Origin: Paraburkholderia sprentiae WSM5005
Lineage (GTDB): Bacteria > Pseudomonadota > Gammaproteobacteria > Burkholderiales > Burkholderiaceae
DNA: 64,000 bases
Reading direction: 5' to 3'
NCBI RefSeq assembly: GCF_001865575.2
Contig: NZ_CP017563.2
Coordinates: forward strand, 868,001 to 932,000
The notes beneath the pieces are model-generated. The model was not told the origin of the DNA. It ran no database searches and saw nothing but the letters and a program-made list of their open reading frames with translations. A program made the translations under genes and the position numbers. This document shows, piece by piece, positions 45,643 to 55,869 of the stretch. Position 1 is the first letter of the stretch, and each line of letters opens with the position of its first letter.

Positions 45643-46716
45643 TCAGGCGGTCTGCTCGGTCTTGCCGAAAGCGAGCCGGCCGTTTTTCGACAGCAGCACC
45701 GCCACCGGCCGTGTCATTTCGAACTCGGAAAAGATGATCGTCATGCTGGCCGTGATCGGCACCGCGAGAAAGGCGCCCGGCACGCCCCACAACGCCGACC
45801 ACACCGCCATGCTCGCAAGAATGGCGAACGGGCTCAGGTTCAGGGAGTTGCCCGTCAGATACGGATCGAGGATGTTGCCGATCACGAAGTGAATCGCGCT
45901 CAGCGACACGAGTACGACCAGGATCGAATTCAGCTCGCCGAACTGCAGCACCGACATCAGCACCGGGAACACGATCGCAAGCACCGAGCCGATATACGGC
46001 ACGTAGTTGAGCAGCGCGGTCAGTATCGCCCACAGGCCGGCGAACTCGAGGCCGACGCTGCGCATCGCAAGCCAGCAGAGCGCGCCGAGCAGCACGCCAA
46101 GAAACGTCTTCAGCGCAAGATACGCGCCGATGCGCCGGTTGATGTCCGTGACCACGCCGCGGATGCGCGCTGCGTTGGCCGAATTGGCGGTCATGTTCGT
46201 CAGCTTTTCGCCGAAGGTCGTGCGCTCGACCAGCAGAAAACTCGCATACAGCACGATCACGAAGAGGTCGATGATCACCGACGACAGCGAGGCCAGCATG
46301 CCGGTCACCATCGCCTGAATGTTCAACTGCGTGAGCATGTTCCGCCGCAGCGATTCCCAGGTCGGCTCGCTTTCGAGGTGCAGCAGGACCGAAATCTTGT
46401 GGATCATCAGCAGGACCGAGTCCTGGTAGCGCGGCGCGAGCGCGACGAGCGCGTCATAGTTCGCGACGAGCATGTCGACCGCGAAGAAGATCGCGGCGCC
46501 GATCAGGAACATCGAGAGTCCGTAGCGCAACTGGACCGGCAGCCGCGGGCCGATCACCGGAATGCGTTGCAGCAGCCGCGTGAAGTCGACCACCACGTAC
46601 ACCGCGATCGCGCCGAACACGATCGGCACGAAAACCACGCGCCCGATGTACAGCACCCAGCCCACAATTAGCACCAGCACCACTACGCATACGGACGCTT
46701 GCAATCTGTCGGTCAT
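45643..46716 (-). CDS. AI-2E family transporter
   Basis: 357 residues with GGAG before the ATG. About eight membrane helices: an N-terminal pair (SVCVVVLVLIVGWVLYIGRV, VFVPIVFGAIAVYVVVDFTR) and a C-terminal bundle with GLWAILTALLNYVPYIGSVL and VIGNILDPYLTGNSLNLSPF, the AI-2E (PF01594) hallmark. Members are reported to export autoinducer-2 or act as cation/proton antiporters; the substrate here is unknown. Confidence 0.93.
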   Translation of the reverse strand: MTDRLQASVCVVVLVLIVGWVLYIGRVVFVPIVFGAIAVYVVVDFTRLLQRIPVIGPRLPVQLRYGLSMFLIGAAIFFAVDMLVANYDALVALAPRYQDSVLLMIHKISVLLHLESEPTWESLRRNMLTQLNIQAMVTGMLASLSSVIIDLFVIVLYASFLLVERTTFGEKLTNMTANSANAARIRGVVTDINRRIGAYLALKTFLGVLLGALCWLAMRSVGLEFAGLWAILTALLNYVPYIGSVLAIVFPVLMSVLQFGELNSILVVLVSLSAIHFVIGNILDPYLTGNSLNLSPFAILASMAVWSALWGVPGAFLAVPITASMTIIFSEFEMTRPVAVLLSKNGRLAFGKTEQTA

Positions 46717-47170
46717 CGGTCAGTGCTCCATGAATCCGCAAACAGGTGCGCCGCAGGATCAGCCGAGGATGAAAGCGATGGCCGCGCGCCCCGCCCGCCG
46801 TACGGTCCCCTGCACAGCGGGTCGCGCGATGGGCAGCATCGATCTTCGCACAGAACGATGACGGCTCATATAAAAGCGCGACAGATCGTTCCGTCGGCCA
46901 ACTCCAGGGACACCTCGAAATGCGCCATCAGAATGTCGCGAAACGTTGTGATGCGCCGGACTCGCTCGCGAAACCATCTGCTACGCTGGGCTAGATGGTT
47001 TCGATCCCCTGACGTGATCCGACTCGAGCGCCTACGCGACCCGGTGGCAGCGCACGGCCGATTCCACGCAGTGAAGCCCGCGCCGCGCGCGTCCGTACGG
47101 TGTCCGCGCTTTGCGTGTGCGTGACGTTCGACTTTACGCATACCTCTCACTTCACGGCATGGAGTATGAG
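46717..47170. other. Intergenic stretch, no gene seen
   Basis: No coding frame with a convincing product or start was found. The start of the lipoprotein gene at 47171 has GGAG six bases upstream. Confidence 0.4.
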
Positions 47171-48412
47171 ATGCTGCAACGGCTGGGTTCGCGATTCGTC
47201 GTAATCGGTCTGGTGTTGACATGCGCCGCTTGTGGCGGTGGTGGTGGCGGCGGCAGTACGGACTCAGGCAGCACCGGCTCGAATGGCGCGGCCGGCGCGA
47301 CCACGCCCGCATCGAGTCCAACACCGGCGTCGAGTCCGTCGAGCGCATCCGACGCGAGCGCCACGACGCCCAAGCTCGCCGCCGCGACGCCGATCATCGA
47401 CGGCACGACGCTCGGCGGCAGCAACTGGCCCGCGGGCGCCACGTCATCGGGCGGGACCGGTCAGCCCGTCAGCGGACTGAACTGCGCGTTGCGCAGCACC
47501 GCGTACACCTACGCGCATCTGTCGATCTACCAGAACGGGCAACTCCTGACGCTGCCGCCCAACATCGGCATGGTCGAGCCGACCATGACGGCGCCGACCG
47601 GCTGCGCCTATCCGGTGCACACGGTCGATTCGAGCGGCAAGATCCATATGGACGCGACGACCGGCGCGACCTATACGCTCGGCCAGTTCTTCTCGATCTG
47701 GGGCGAGACGCTGAGTGCGTCGAACGTGGCGGGTTTGACCGGCTCGCCGATCGCGATCTACGTGAACGACGGCGGCACGCTCACGCAATATACGGGCGAC
47801 CCCGCGAGCCTCGTGCTGACGCCGCACGCCGAAATCACGATCATGGTCGGCACGCCTGTCACACAAGTGCCCACCTACACGTGGACCGATCCGCCGCCGT
47901 TCGATCCGAACCCGGTCACGCTCATCTTCGGTGGCGTGGTCGGCAGCTCGTTCTGGCCGAACGGCACGACCTCGACGGGCGGCACCGGCACGCCGGTCGA
48001 CGGCCTGACCTGCGCGCCGGACATGAGCGTGCTGTATCACGTGCACGCGCATCTCGCGATCATCAAGGACGGCCAGTGGCTCGCGTTGCCGATGAATGTC
48101 GGCATCCTGTCGCAATGCACGTATGAAATGCATACGCACGACAACACCGGCATCATTCATATCGAAGCGCCGAACCTCAAGACCTACACGCTCGGCGAGT
48201 TCTTCGATATCTGGGGCGAGCCGCTGACGAACACGAACGTCGCGGGTATCACCGGCGACGTAGTCGCGTATATCAATGACAACGGCGACTCGCGCCGCTA
48301 CATGGGCGACTTGCGCAATATCGAGCTGACGTCGTTGCGTGACATCACGCTGCAAATCGGCACGCCGCCGGTGAGCACGTTGGCGACGTATTCGTGGTAC
48401 GAGCCGCAGTGA
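47171..48412 (+). CDS. Two-domain His-rich lipoprotein of unknown function
   Basis: 413 residues, start chosen because GGAG lies six bases before ATG 47171. Lipobox VLTCAACGGG, then a Ser/Gly/Thr/Ala linker. Two domains of about 150 residues follow, about residues 75-240 and 255-410. The second has a strong His cluster: YHVHAHLAIIKDGQW, MHTHDNTGIIHIEAP and TYTLGEFFDIWGEPL. The first is similar but has lost several His (YAHLSIYQNGQLL, VHTVDSSGKIHMDA). This HxHxHL...HTHD...IHIE domain also occurs as single copies in other bacteria. The His pattern suggests metal binding, but the function is unknown. Confidence 0.82.
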   Translation: MLQRLGSRFVVIGLVLTCAACGGGGGGGSTDSGSTGSNGAAGATTPASSPTPASSPSSASDASATTPKLAAATPIIDGTTLGGSNWPAGATSSGGTGQPVSGLNCALRSTAYTYAHLSIYQNGQLLTLPPNIGMVEPTMTAPTGCAYPVHTVDSSGKIHMDATTGATYTLGQFFSIWGETLSASNVAGLTGSPIAIYVNDGGTLTQYTGDPASLVLTPHAEITIMVGTPVTQVPTYTWTDPPPFDPNPVTLIFGGVVGSSFWPNGTTSTGGTGTPVDGLTCAPDMSVLYHVHAHLAIIKDGQWLALPMNVGILSQCTYEMHTHDNTGIIHIEAPNLKTYTLGEFFDIWGEPLTNTNVAGITGDVVAYINDNGDSRRYMGDLRNIELTSLRDITLQIGTPPVSTLATYSWYEPQ

Positions 48413-48454
48413 CGTCGGCAGAAAGCCACGTCACTGCGCCGCCGTCGCGCGGCT

Positions 48455-49243
48455 TCAACGCGGCGTACCCGAATGCCCGACGCCGCCCGGCGGGCGCGGC
48501 ACGACGCCCGCGACGGAGCGCGGCGCCGCGTTCGCGACCAGAATCATCGCCGCGCCGGCGAGACCGCTCGAGACATGCTTCAACGCATGGCCGGCGATCA
48601 GGTGATGCGTCAGATCCCATACCTGCCAATCGAGGCTTTCGAAAATTTTCGCGACCCCGTAGAAGACGATCACGAGCGTCCACGCGAACACGCCGTCCAC
48701 TTTGCGCGTGAGCGTCATACCGACGATCAGCATGAGCCCGCCGAACTGAAGAATCGCGTAAGGCCACAGGCTGTTGAACACGAGCCAGTAGCCGACGGTG
48801 GCGGGCGACACGACCACCATGATCAGCATCTGCGCCCAGCCAACGCGCTGTGCGCTCCACGACGTCCATAGCATCGCGAGGATGCCGGCGAACACGATCG
48901 TCATCGGCAGACGATCCCACACCAGCGTCGCATCGTTCGGCGCCATGTGGTAGTAAGCCGAGCCGAACGCGGTGAAAAGCAGCCCGGACGCGGCGACGAC
49001 CATACCGGGAAATTGCGCCGGCTGGCTCGACGCATGCCGCCCGACCCACCGCAGACTGAGCACGCCGGCGATCAGAATGACGAAGTTCGACAGCACGTCG
49101 GACGCATTGTGCAGTGGCCCTAACGAGCGTTGATCGGCGAAGTGGTGATACGAGGCCGGCTGCGCGAGCGGCCAGATCATCTGCAGCGCGGTGCCCACCA
49201 CGAAAAGCAGCACGCTAGCCAGCAGCAAGCGGGAGATCTTCAC
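48455..49243 (-). CDS. CREST/alkaline-ceramidase-like membrane protein
   Basis: 262 residues from GTG 49243 (GGAG about nine bases upstream); an ATG at 49408 exists but encodes unlike residues. Seven hydrophobic segments begin with LLLASVLLFVVGTALQMIWP. The motif GSAYYHMAPND near residue 95 and the C-terminal HHLIAGHALKHVSS are the metal-binding His/Asp pattern of the CREST superfamily (alkaline ceramidases, PAQR receptors). It is probably a membrane hydrolase with an unknown lipid-like substrate. It is convergent with the lipoprotein gene. Confidence 0.75.
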   Translation of the reverse strand: MKISRLLLASVLLFVVGTALQMIWPLAQPASYHHFADQRSLGPLHNASDVLSNFVILIAGVLSLRWVGRHASSQPAQFPGMVVAASGLLFTAFGSAYYHMAPNDATLVWDRLPMTIVFAGILAMLWTSWSAQRVGWAQMLIMVVVSPATVGYWLVFNSLWPYAILQFGGLMLIVGMTLTRKVDGVFAWTLVIVFYGVAKIFESLDWQVWDLTHHLIAGHALKHVSSGLAGAAMILVANAAPRSVAGVVPRPPGGVGHSGTPR

Positions 49244-49613
49244 GTTGCTCGACTCCAGAGTGAGCGAAACGCTCGAAGGCCCCAGAACCGGACCCTTTAC
49301 GCTGACGCCGAGCGGATCACCCGGGACCGCGCAGAACCCGCGCGGTCGATCCGCGGCCGGGTTTGCCCTCCGTGCGAATTCGCCCAGCCTGCCCGTATCA
49401 TCGGACAAAGCGCTTTGCGCAACAAGAGCGTCGACCGGCGCGCCGATGGGCTTGCGCTCATAGTATTCTTCTCAGCGAATGCAAGCTGCATGCAAGAATC
49501 CGCGCGCCATTCCACTACCAGGATGTCGAGCCAAGCTTTGTCGAGCAACGCCACGCGATGTTCCGATTCTAGAACCGGCCGGGTCGCGCGACCCAAAGGA
49601 AGACCTGGACTCC
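49244..49613. other. Divergent promoter region of the CREST-like and phospholipase D genes
   Basis: No coding frame is supported. AAAGGAAG lies before the phospholipase D start and GGAG before the GTG of the CREST-like gene. Confidence 0.4.
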
Positions 49614-51200
49614 ATGCAAGCGCAGACACACCACCCGTTGTTTACATCTCGGCAATGGAGGGGCGCGCTGTGCGCGCTGCTGTGCGCGAGCCTGCTCGTC
49701 GGCTGCGCGCCGTTACCTTCCCTCGAGGGTCGCAAGGAGTCGCATGCATTGCCGCCGGCGGCGGCCGCCAGCACGGACCTCGGTCGTGCGGTCGCGCCCG
49801 GGCTCGCCGCACACGCGGGGCTGGCGGGCATTTATCCGCTGTCGGATGCGCATGTCGCGTTTGCCGCGCGGATGGACCTGGTCCGTTCCGCGCAACGCAC
49901 CCTCGACATCCAGTACTACATCTGGCGCGACGACCTGACCGGCACGCTGCTGCTCGAACAGATCCATGAGGCAGCGGACCGTGGCGTGCGGGTGCGCCTG
50001 TTGCTCGACGATCTCGGCATCGCCTCCGCGCTCGACCCGACGCTCGCCGCGCTCGACGCGCATCCGAACATCGAGGTGCGCCTGTTCAACCCGTTCGTCG
50101 TGCGCAGCCCGAAATTCCTCGGCTTCTTGACCGACTTCTCGCGCGCCAATCGACGCATGCACAACAAGTCCCTCACCGCCGACTCGACCGCGACCATCCT
50201 CGGCGGCCGCAATATCGGTGACGAGTACTTCGACGCCACCGACGGCGTGGTGTTCGCCGATCTCGACGTACTCGCGATCGGGCCGGCCGCGGCCGACGTG
50301 TCACGCGATTTCGACCGCTACTGGGCGAGCGCGTCCGCCTATCCGGTCGAGAAGATTCTGCCGCATGAGAGCGTCGATGAACTGGCCGCGCTAGAACGCA
50401 ATGCGCAGGCGATCGAGCGGGATCCGGCGGCCGCGGCCTATATTGAAGCGCTGCGCGGTCCGCGCGTCGTGCAAAACCTGCTCGACGACAAGCTGCCGCT
50501 CGACTGGGCCAAAACGGAGATGATCAGCGACGACCCTGCGAAAGGCCTGAACAACGCGCCGCCGGAAGCACTGATTGCCCACCAGTTGCGCGAAGTGATG
50601 GGCCAGCCGACCCACTCGCTCGACCTCATATCCCCGTACTTCGTGCCGGCGAGCACGGGCACGCAGTATCTGAACGGGCTCGCCGCGCAGGGCGTCGACG
50701 TGCGCGTGTTGACGAACGCGCTCGAAGCGACCGACGTCGTCGCCGTGCACTCGGGCTATATAAGGCGGCGCGTCGAGTTGCTGCAAAACGGCGTGCATCT
50801 GTACGAATTGCGGCGCGTGGCAGGCGTCGCACACAAAAAAGAACAGTCGCCGGGGCCGTTTGGCAGCTCGGGGTCGAGCTTGCATGCGAAGACCATCATC
50901 GTGGACTCCCAACGGGTCTTCGTCGGTTCGTTCAATTTCGATCCGCGCTCCGCGCATCTGAATACCGAGCTTGGCCTCGTGATCGACAGCTCCGATCTCG
51001 CGACGCGGGTCGATCGCAAGTTTCTCGCGCTACTGCCCAAGGTCGCATATGCGGTGCATCTCGATGAAAATGGCAAGCTGTATTGGATCGAAACGAATGG
51101 CGACGTCGAAATCCGCCACGACACCGAACCGAATACGACGTGGTACGGACGGCTCGGTGTGTGGATGCTGTCGATCATGCCGATCGAGTCACTGCTGTAG
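49614..51200 (+). CDS. Phospholipase D-like lipoprotein (cardiolipin synthase-type)
   Basis: 528 residues from ATG 49614, chosen because AAAGGAAG precedes it. Lipobox SLLVGCAPLP. Two HKD motifs: HNKSLTADSTATILGGRNIG (first) and HAKTIIVDSQRVFVGSFNFD (second), both with HxKx4D and a downstream Asn. Related proteins make cardiolipin or act as phospholipase D in the periplasm. The protein is longer than ClsC-type enzymes and is a lipoprotein. No neighbour helps define the substrate. Confidence 0.9.
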   Translation: MQAQTHHPLFTSRQWRGALCALLCASLLVGCAPLPSLEGRKESHALPPAAAASTDLGRAVAPGLAAHAGLAGIYPLSDAHVAFAARMDLVRSAQRTLDIQYYIWRDDLTGTLLLEQIHEAADRGVRVRLLLDDLGIASALDPTLAALDAHPNIEVRLFNPFVVRSPKFLGFLTDFSRANRRMHNKSLTADSTATILGGRNIGDEYFDATDGVVFADLDVLAIGPAAADVSRDFDRYWASASAYPVEKILPHESVDELAALERNAQAIERDPAAAAYIEALRGPRVVQNLLDDKLPLDWAKTEMISDDPAKGLNNAPPEALIAHQLREVMGQPTHSLDLISPYFVPASTGTQYLNGLAAQGVDVRVLTNALEATDVVAVHSGYIRRRVELLQNGVHLYELRRVAGVAHKKEQSPGPFGSSGSSLHAKTIIVDSQRVFVGSFNFDPRSAHLNTELGLVIDSSDLATRVDRKFLALLPKVAYAVHLDENGKLYWIETNGDVEIRHDTEPNTTWYGRLGVWMLSIMPIESLL

Positions 51201-51219
51201 CACTGCTGTAACCCGCAAC

Positions 51220-51774
51220 TCAAAATCGCCGCAGATCGCGATCTCGCAATGGATCGGGCGTGCGCTGCGTCTCGCGCAACACGCCACTGGTGTCGAATGC
51301 GAAATTGAACAGCATGGGGTGGATGTTGCTTTCGGTGTAACGGTATGACCAGACTTCGCGCTGCGAGAGTCGGAAAAATTGCGTTTGCACGGGGCGGCCG
51401 AAATTGATCAGCACGTCCTCGCGCGTCCATTTGCCGATTTCCGCGCGATTGAATTCGCTTAGCTGCAAGACCTGACGCACGTTGACGATCTTGCCTGCGG
51501 CGTCGACGTCGGCGGCGACGGTGGTCGAGCCCATCGGCTGGGTCGGCCACATCAGCCGGCGGCCGCCGCCCGGCAGGTCGTAGACTTCGCGCGGCGGGCC
51601 CATGCGGGCGATGATCGCCGCTTGATCCTGGCCGGCCTCGAATTGCTGCCACGGTTGCGCGCATGCCACCAGCATCAACGCCGTCACGCACGTGAGCGCG
51701 GCGCGGCGCAAAACCCGCGACGCACGTGCGCTTCGCGCGGCAGACTCCGAAACGCGGGCGAAGCGGGTCGGCAT
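51220..51774 (-). CDS. BamE/OmlA-like lipoprotein
   Basis: 184 residues from ATG 51774 (GGAG seven bases before). The signal ends with a lipobox LMLVACAQPW. The mature part shows two SmpA/OmlA-like half-domains, QFEAGQDQAAIIARMGPPRE and WTREDVLINFGRPVQTQFFR, with YTESNIHPMLFNFAFDTSGV near the end. BamE helps outer-membrane protein assembly; this paralogue is larger than usual and not near other bam genes. It is convergent with the phospholipase D gene. Confidence 0.8.
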   Translation of the reverse strand: MPTRFARVSESAARSARASRVLRRAALTCVTALMLVACAQPWQQFEAGQDQAAIIARMGPPREVYDLPGGGRRLMWPTQPMGSTTVAADVDAAGKIVNVRQVLQLSEFNRAEIGKWTREDVLINFGRPVQTQFFRLSQREVWSYRYTESNIHPMLFNFAFDTSGVLRETQRTPDPLRDRDLRRF

Positions 51775-51901
51775 GGGTTGCTCCGGTTGCGTCTGGAAAC
51801 CTGGCCTCATCGTCGAACGGGAACCACCCACCGCGAAAAAGCCGAGGCAAGACAGCCTGCGCGCACCCGCTCGCTGATGGCTGCAATCAGCGACTTGCGG
51901 C

Positions 51902-52285
51902 TTACTGCACAAGCTTCGCGCGCAGACGCGTGTGTTCTTCGTCGGAAATAGAACCGGATGCTTTCAGCTTGTCGAGCTTCTCGATTTCATCGGCGACACT
52001 GAAGCCCACCACATTGCGCAGGTCTTCGCGCACCTGCCTGGCCCGCGCCTGATCGCGTTCCGCCATGCCGCGGTGCTGGGTGAGCAGATACGCGAAGATG
52101 CCGATATACGGCAGGATGATCAAAAAGATCACCCACAGAACCTTGCCCCACCCGGACACGTCATGGCGGCGGAACAGGTCGCTCGACACCGTGATCAACA
52201 ACCAGAACCACAGAATAAAAATGAAGATGGAAAAAACGTCGGCCAGAAAATTCGGAAATGTGAAACCATCATTGAAGAAGAGCAT
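51902..52285 (-). CDS. PLDc_N / SHOCT domain membrane protein
   Basis: 127 residues. Two N-terminal membrane helices (FLADVFSIFIFILWFWLLIT, GKVLWVIFLIILPYIGIFAY) form a PLDc_N module. A cytosolic SHOCT-like C-terminus follows (EIEKLDKLKASGSISDEEHT, then RLRAKL). Function is unknown; such proteins are small membrane regulators or scaffolds. It stands alone. Confidence 0.85.
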   Translation of the reverse strand: MLFFNDGFTFPNFLADVFSIFIFILWFWLLITVSSDLFRRHDVSGWGKVLWVIFLIILPYIGIFAYLLTQHRGMAERDQARARQVREDLRNVVGFSVADEIEKLDKLKASGSISDEEHTRLRAKLVQ

Positions 52286-52870
52286 TGTTGTTCTCCAGTC
52301 ATTCCGGTTGCAATTGAAAGGCTTAACGGATTTCGACCTATGGCTGCTGCTATGGATGGCGCATCGGATCAGCAACGCAGCGCTGAAAACTTAGCTTGAC
52401 GGCATGTTAAGTGGGTACGCGCGTCTGTGCGGGCTGTATGAAAGAGATGCATCAGGTTCGACGGCTCGTTTTGAAGCCAGAAGGCTGCTGTTCGGCACAT
52501 GTTTCATTTGTCATCCTCGCGTCGGCGGGCAAATGCGTAATGCGGACCTTTTTGTCTTTATAGCTTATCGCGATCGAGTAACGCGAGCAATTTTTAAGGA
52601 TTCCGTTCGATTGACGATTTCTGCCGACGCGGCGATCACGCCGCGTGGCATTAAAGATGCATGTGAACGCAAAGTCAAAACCGGCGCTTTTGCGCGGCAA
52701 AAGTGATGCCAAAAAGAAGCGTTTTCGATGCATCCATTGAACGCTCGCTCCACTCGCGCCGTTCACTTTCGTAAGCGAACCGAATAAATCGTGGAATATG
52801 CGTAATCGGCTAGCGCAAGCCGGTCTTTCGCTTGCCGGGCCACGGCATACGCGGTGGTGGAGAAAACCGG
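52286..52870. other. Intergenic stretch downstream of clpV
   Basis: No gene is supported; open frames on either strand have no familiar product. It contains the promoter of the PLDc_N gene (minus) and the end of clpV. Confidence 0.4.
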
Positions 52871-55561
52871 CTACACGTAGGACGATCGGAACGCGAGCGC
52901 GTCATTGGGCGCCGCGACTGGATCGATCACCTCGATCGTCACATGCGTGATCGCGCTTTTCGCTGCAACCGCATCGAGCCACTGCGATGCGAGACGCGGC
53001 AGCACGTGCTGTTCGATAAAGCCGATCAGAAGACGCGCACCGGTCTCCTGCACGAGGCAGCGCCCGACGATGTAGTCGATCACCTGTGGCGCATAACTCA
53101 GCGCGATACGGTTGTTGTCCGCCATGCGCCGAACCACCCGATCGAGATGCAAGCGCACGAACTGCGCAAGCGAATCCGAGCCCAGCGGACGATAAGGGAC
53201 CACCGTCACGCGTCCGAGGAACGCAGCCGGAAACACCTTCAGCAATTCCGGCGAGAGCGCCGAGCGCAGACCGTCGATGTCCGGCGCAAGCAATTCGTCC
53301 GCGCATAGGCTCGCGGTCAAATCGGAGCCGACATTGCTGGTCATCAGGATAGTCGTATTGCGGAAATCGATATAGCGACCATCGCCGTCTTCCATGTAGC
53401 CCTTGTCGAGCACCTGGTAGAACATTTCGTGCACGTCGCCGTGCGCCTTTTCAATCTCGTCGAGCAGCACCACCGCGTACGGACGTCGCCGCACCGCTTC
53501 GGTCAGCACGCCGCCCTCGCCGTACCCGACATAGCCAGGCGGCGCGCCCTTGAGTCCCGAGACCGTATGCGCCTCCTGGTACTCGCTCATGTTGATCGTG
53601 ATGAGGTTCTGCTCGCCGCCATAGAGCGCCTCCGCCAATGCGAGCGCGGTTTCGGTCTTGCCGACGCCCGACGGCCCCGCGAGCAGGAACACGCCGAGCG
53701 GCTTGCGCGGGTCCGCGAGCCCGGCGCGCGCCGTCTGCACGCGCTTGCCGATCTGCTGCAATGCGTCGTGCTGGCCGATCACACGCGCCGCAAGCGTGGC
53801 GGGCAGCACCTGAACGGCGCTGACCTCGTCGGTGACCATGCGTCCGACCGGAATACCGGTCCAGTCAGAAACGATGTCGGCGACGATCGCTTCGCCGACT
53901 TCCGGGAATACGAATGGCGTGCCCGCCTGCAGCTTCGCCAACGTCTGCTCCAGCTCGCGCAATGTCTGCAGTGAGGCCGCCGCGCTATCGGGCGCGTCGG
54001 CCTCAGCTCCGGCTTCGGTAGCGCGCTCGCTCACCAGGTCGCGCGCGCTCGCCAGCGCTTTCGCCACCTCGGACTGCGCCTGCCAGGCGGCTTCGACAGC
54101 ACGTTCCTCGAGTTCGAGCGTCGCGATGTTCGCGTTGACGTCGACCAGCGCCGTCTCGCCGCCGAGGCCGATGCGTGCCTCGTTGGCGAGCAGCTCGGCT
54201 TCGACGCGCGCGGCTTGCAACCGCTCGCGAATCCGCTGCAATTCGCGCGGCGGCGCATGCTGCGACAGCGCGACGCGCGCGCAGGCGGTGTCGAGCAGGC
54301 TGATCGCCTTGTCCGGCAATTGACGCGACGGAATATAGCGATGCGACAGTGTCACGGCCGCGCGAATCGCTTCGTCGAGCACCACGACGCCATGATGGTT
54401 CGCGAGCGTGCGCGCGAGTCCGCGCACCATGTCGATGGCGGACGGTTCCTCGGGCTCGGCGATCTGCAGCACCTGAAAGCGCCGCGTGAGCGCCGGGTCT
54501 TTCTCGATGTGCCGCTTGTACTCGGCCCACGTGGTCGCGCCGATCGTGCGCAATGTGCCGCGAGCGAGCGCCGGTTTCAGCAGGTTCGCCGCATCCCCGG
54601 TGCCGGCCTGACCGCCCGCGCCGATCAGCGTGTGAATCTCGTCGACGAACAGCACGACCGGCGTCGGCGACTTCGCCGCCTCCTCGAGCACCGACTTCAG
54701 TCTGGCCTCGAACTCACCCTTCATGCTCGCGCCGGCAAGCAGCGCACCGACGTCGAGGCTCAACAGCCGCAGGTCGGCGAGTTTCGGCGGCACTTCGCCA
54801 GCCGCGATCGCGCGCGCGAGCCCTTCGACGACCGCGGTCTTGCCGACCCCAGCGTCACCGGTCAGCAGCGGATTGTTTTGGCGCCGGCGCAACAGCACGT
54901 CGATCATCGTGCGAATCTCGACCTCGCGGCCAACCACCGGATCGATTTCACCGGCCCGCGCGCGCGCGGTCAGATCCGCGCAGAACTGCGCGAGTGCCGC
55001 GCCCTTCGCCGATGCCGCGAGCGCACCGGACGCCTCACCCGGCACCGCGGACGAAAAGTCGCTCCGGTCGTAGGCGGTGTCCGCCGCTTCGGGGGAACCT
55101 GCAATCCAGGCCGGCAACGCGTCGTGAAGTCCGTCGAGCGCGATCTTGCCGAACTCCGGCGAAATGGCCAGCAGCAAGCGCCGCAACTCCGGCGTCTCGA
55201 CCAGCGCCGCGGTCAGCCATGCGCCGCGAATCCGATGGTCGCCGAATGCCAGCGTCGCGACCACCCACGCGCGCTCGATCGCCGCCTCGACGTGATGCGA
55301 GAAATCCGTGAGCGCGCTCGCGCCGGACGGCAGCGCGGCGAGCGCGGCCTGCAGATCCCGCTCGAGCAGTTCGCGGCTGATGCCGCAGTGTCTGACGATG
55401 CGGTGCAGGTCGCTATCGGATTGCGCGAACAGCTGATGCAGCCAGTGCACGACCTCGATATAGGGGTTGCCGCGCAGCTTGGCGAGCGCCGTCGCGGATT
55501 CGATGCTCCTGAAGAGCGTCGCGCCGAGCTTGCCGAACAGCGCGTGGCGTGAAATGGACAT
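52871..55561 (-). CDS. clpV: T6SS sheath-disassembly ATPase ClpV (TssH)
   Basis: 896 residues from ATG 55561 ([20 protein letters not shown]); the longer frame is not family-like. An N-domain with the sheath-binding helix region precedes two AAA+ modules: Walker [14 protein letters not shown] and later [20 protein letters not shown], with [11 protein letters not shown] as Walker B of the second. A ClpB/ClpV coiled middle region is present (about residues 410-520). ClpV uses ATP to recycle contracted TssBC sheaths. It is divergent from tagK-tagJ-tssEFG-tssA. Confidence 0.95.
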   Translation of the reverse strand: MSISRHALFGKLGATLFRSIESATALAKLRGNPYIEVVHWLHQLFAQSDSDLHRIVRHCGISRELLERDLQAALAALPSGASALTDFSHHVEAAIERAWVVATLAFGDHRIRGAWLTAALVETPELRRLLLAISPEFGKIALDGLHDALPAWIAGSPEAADTAYDRSDFSSAVPGEASGALAASAKGAALAQFCADLTARARAGEIDPVVGREVEIRTMIDVLLRRRQNNPLLTGDAGVGKTAVVEGLARAIAAGEVPPKLADLRLLSLDVGALLAGASMKGEFEARLKSVLEEAAKSPTPVVLFVDEIHTLIGAGGQAGTGDAANLLKPALARGTLRTIGATTWAEYKRHIEKDPALTRRFQVLQIAEPEEPSAIDMVRGLARTLANHHGVVVLDEAIRAAVTLSHRYIPSRQLPDKAISLLDTACARVALSQHAPPRELQRIRERLQAARVEAELLANEARIGLGGETALVDVNANIATLELEERAVEAAWQAQSEVAKALASARDLVSERATEAGAEADAPDSAAASLQTLRELEQTLAKLQAGTPFVFPEVGEAIVADIVSDWTGIPVGRMVTDEVSAVQVLPATLAARVIGQHDALQQIGKRVQTARAGLADPRKPLGVFLLAGPSGVGKTETALALAEALYGGEQNLITINMSEYQEAHTVSGLKGAPPGYVGYGEGGVLTEAVRRRPYAVVLLDEIEKAHGDVHEMFYQVLDKGYMEDGDGRYIDFRNTTILMTSNVGSDLTASLCADELLAPDIDGLRSALSPELLKVFPAAFLGRVTVVPYRPLGSDSLAQFVRLHLDRVVRRMADNNRIALSYAPQVIDYIVGRCLVQETGARLLIGFIEQHVLPRLASQWLDAVAAKSAITHVTIEVIDPVAAPNDALAFRSSYV

Positions 55562-55869
55562 GATGACGTTGCAGGTAAAGATGTTTGTACCGAAAAGGCG
55601 CGACTTTGCCCTGACATCTGGCGCACTGCGCACAGATGTCCGAACAAGCCCGCAGCCAGACTGATCGAGCGACAAAGCATAGCCGTTCGGTCGCCGCATG
55701 TATTTGGGCCGTCGCCCATATTCCGCGCGAGTTGCGCGAAGTAGCATTCACATCTTTCAGGCGCCAGTCCGCAGTTTCGCTGGTGATTCATTTATTCCTG
55801 CGGCGAGAGACTTTGACGAATGCACGCTTTCCAGGCAGATCTGATTCGCTGTTGGCGACCGGTCACGCC
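55562..55869. other. Divergent control region between clpV and tagK
   Basis: No gene is supported. I looked for a sigma-54 (GG-N10-GC) element and found no clear match. Promoters for both T6SS operons must lie here. Confidence 0.4.

Noticed and set aside
54215..55552. Long plus-strand frame opposite clpV
   Set aside because: The translation is Arg/Ala-rich shadow with no family resemblance, while the minus strand has both AAA+ modules.
55562..55869. Possible sigma-54 promoter before the T6SS genes
   Set aside because: A GG-N10-GC-like spacing can be forced near TCTGGCGCACTGCGC, but the -12 TTGC element is missing.
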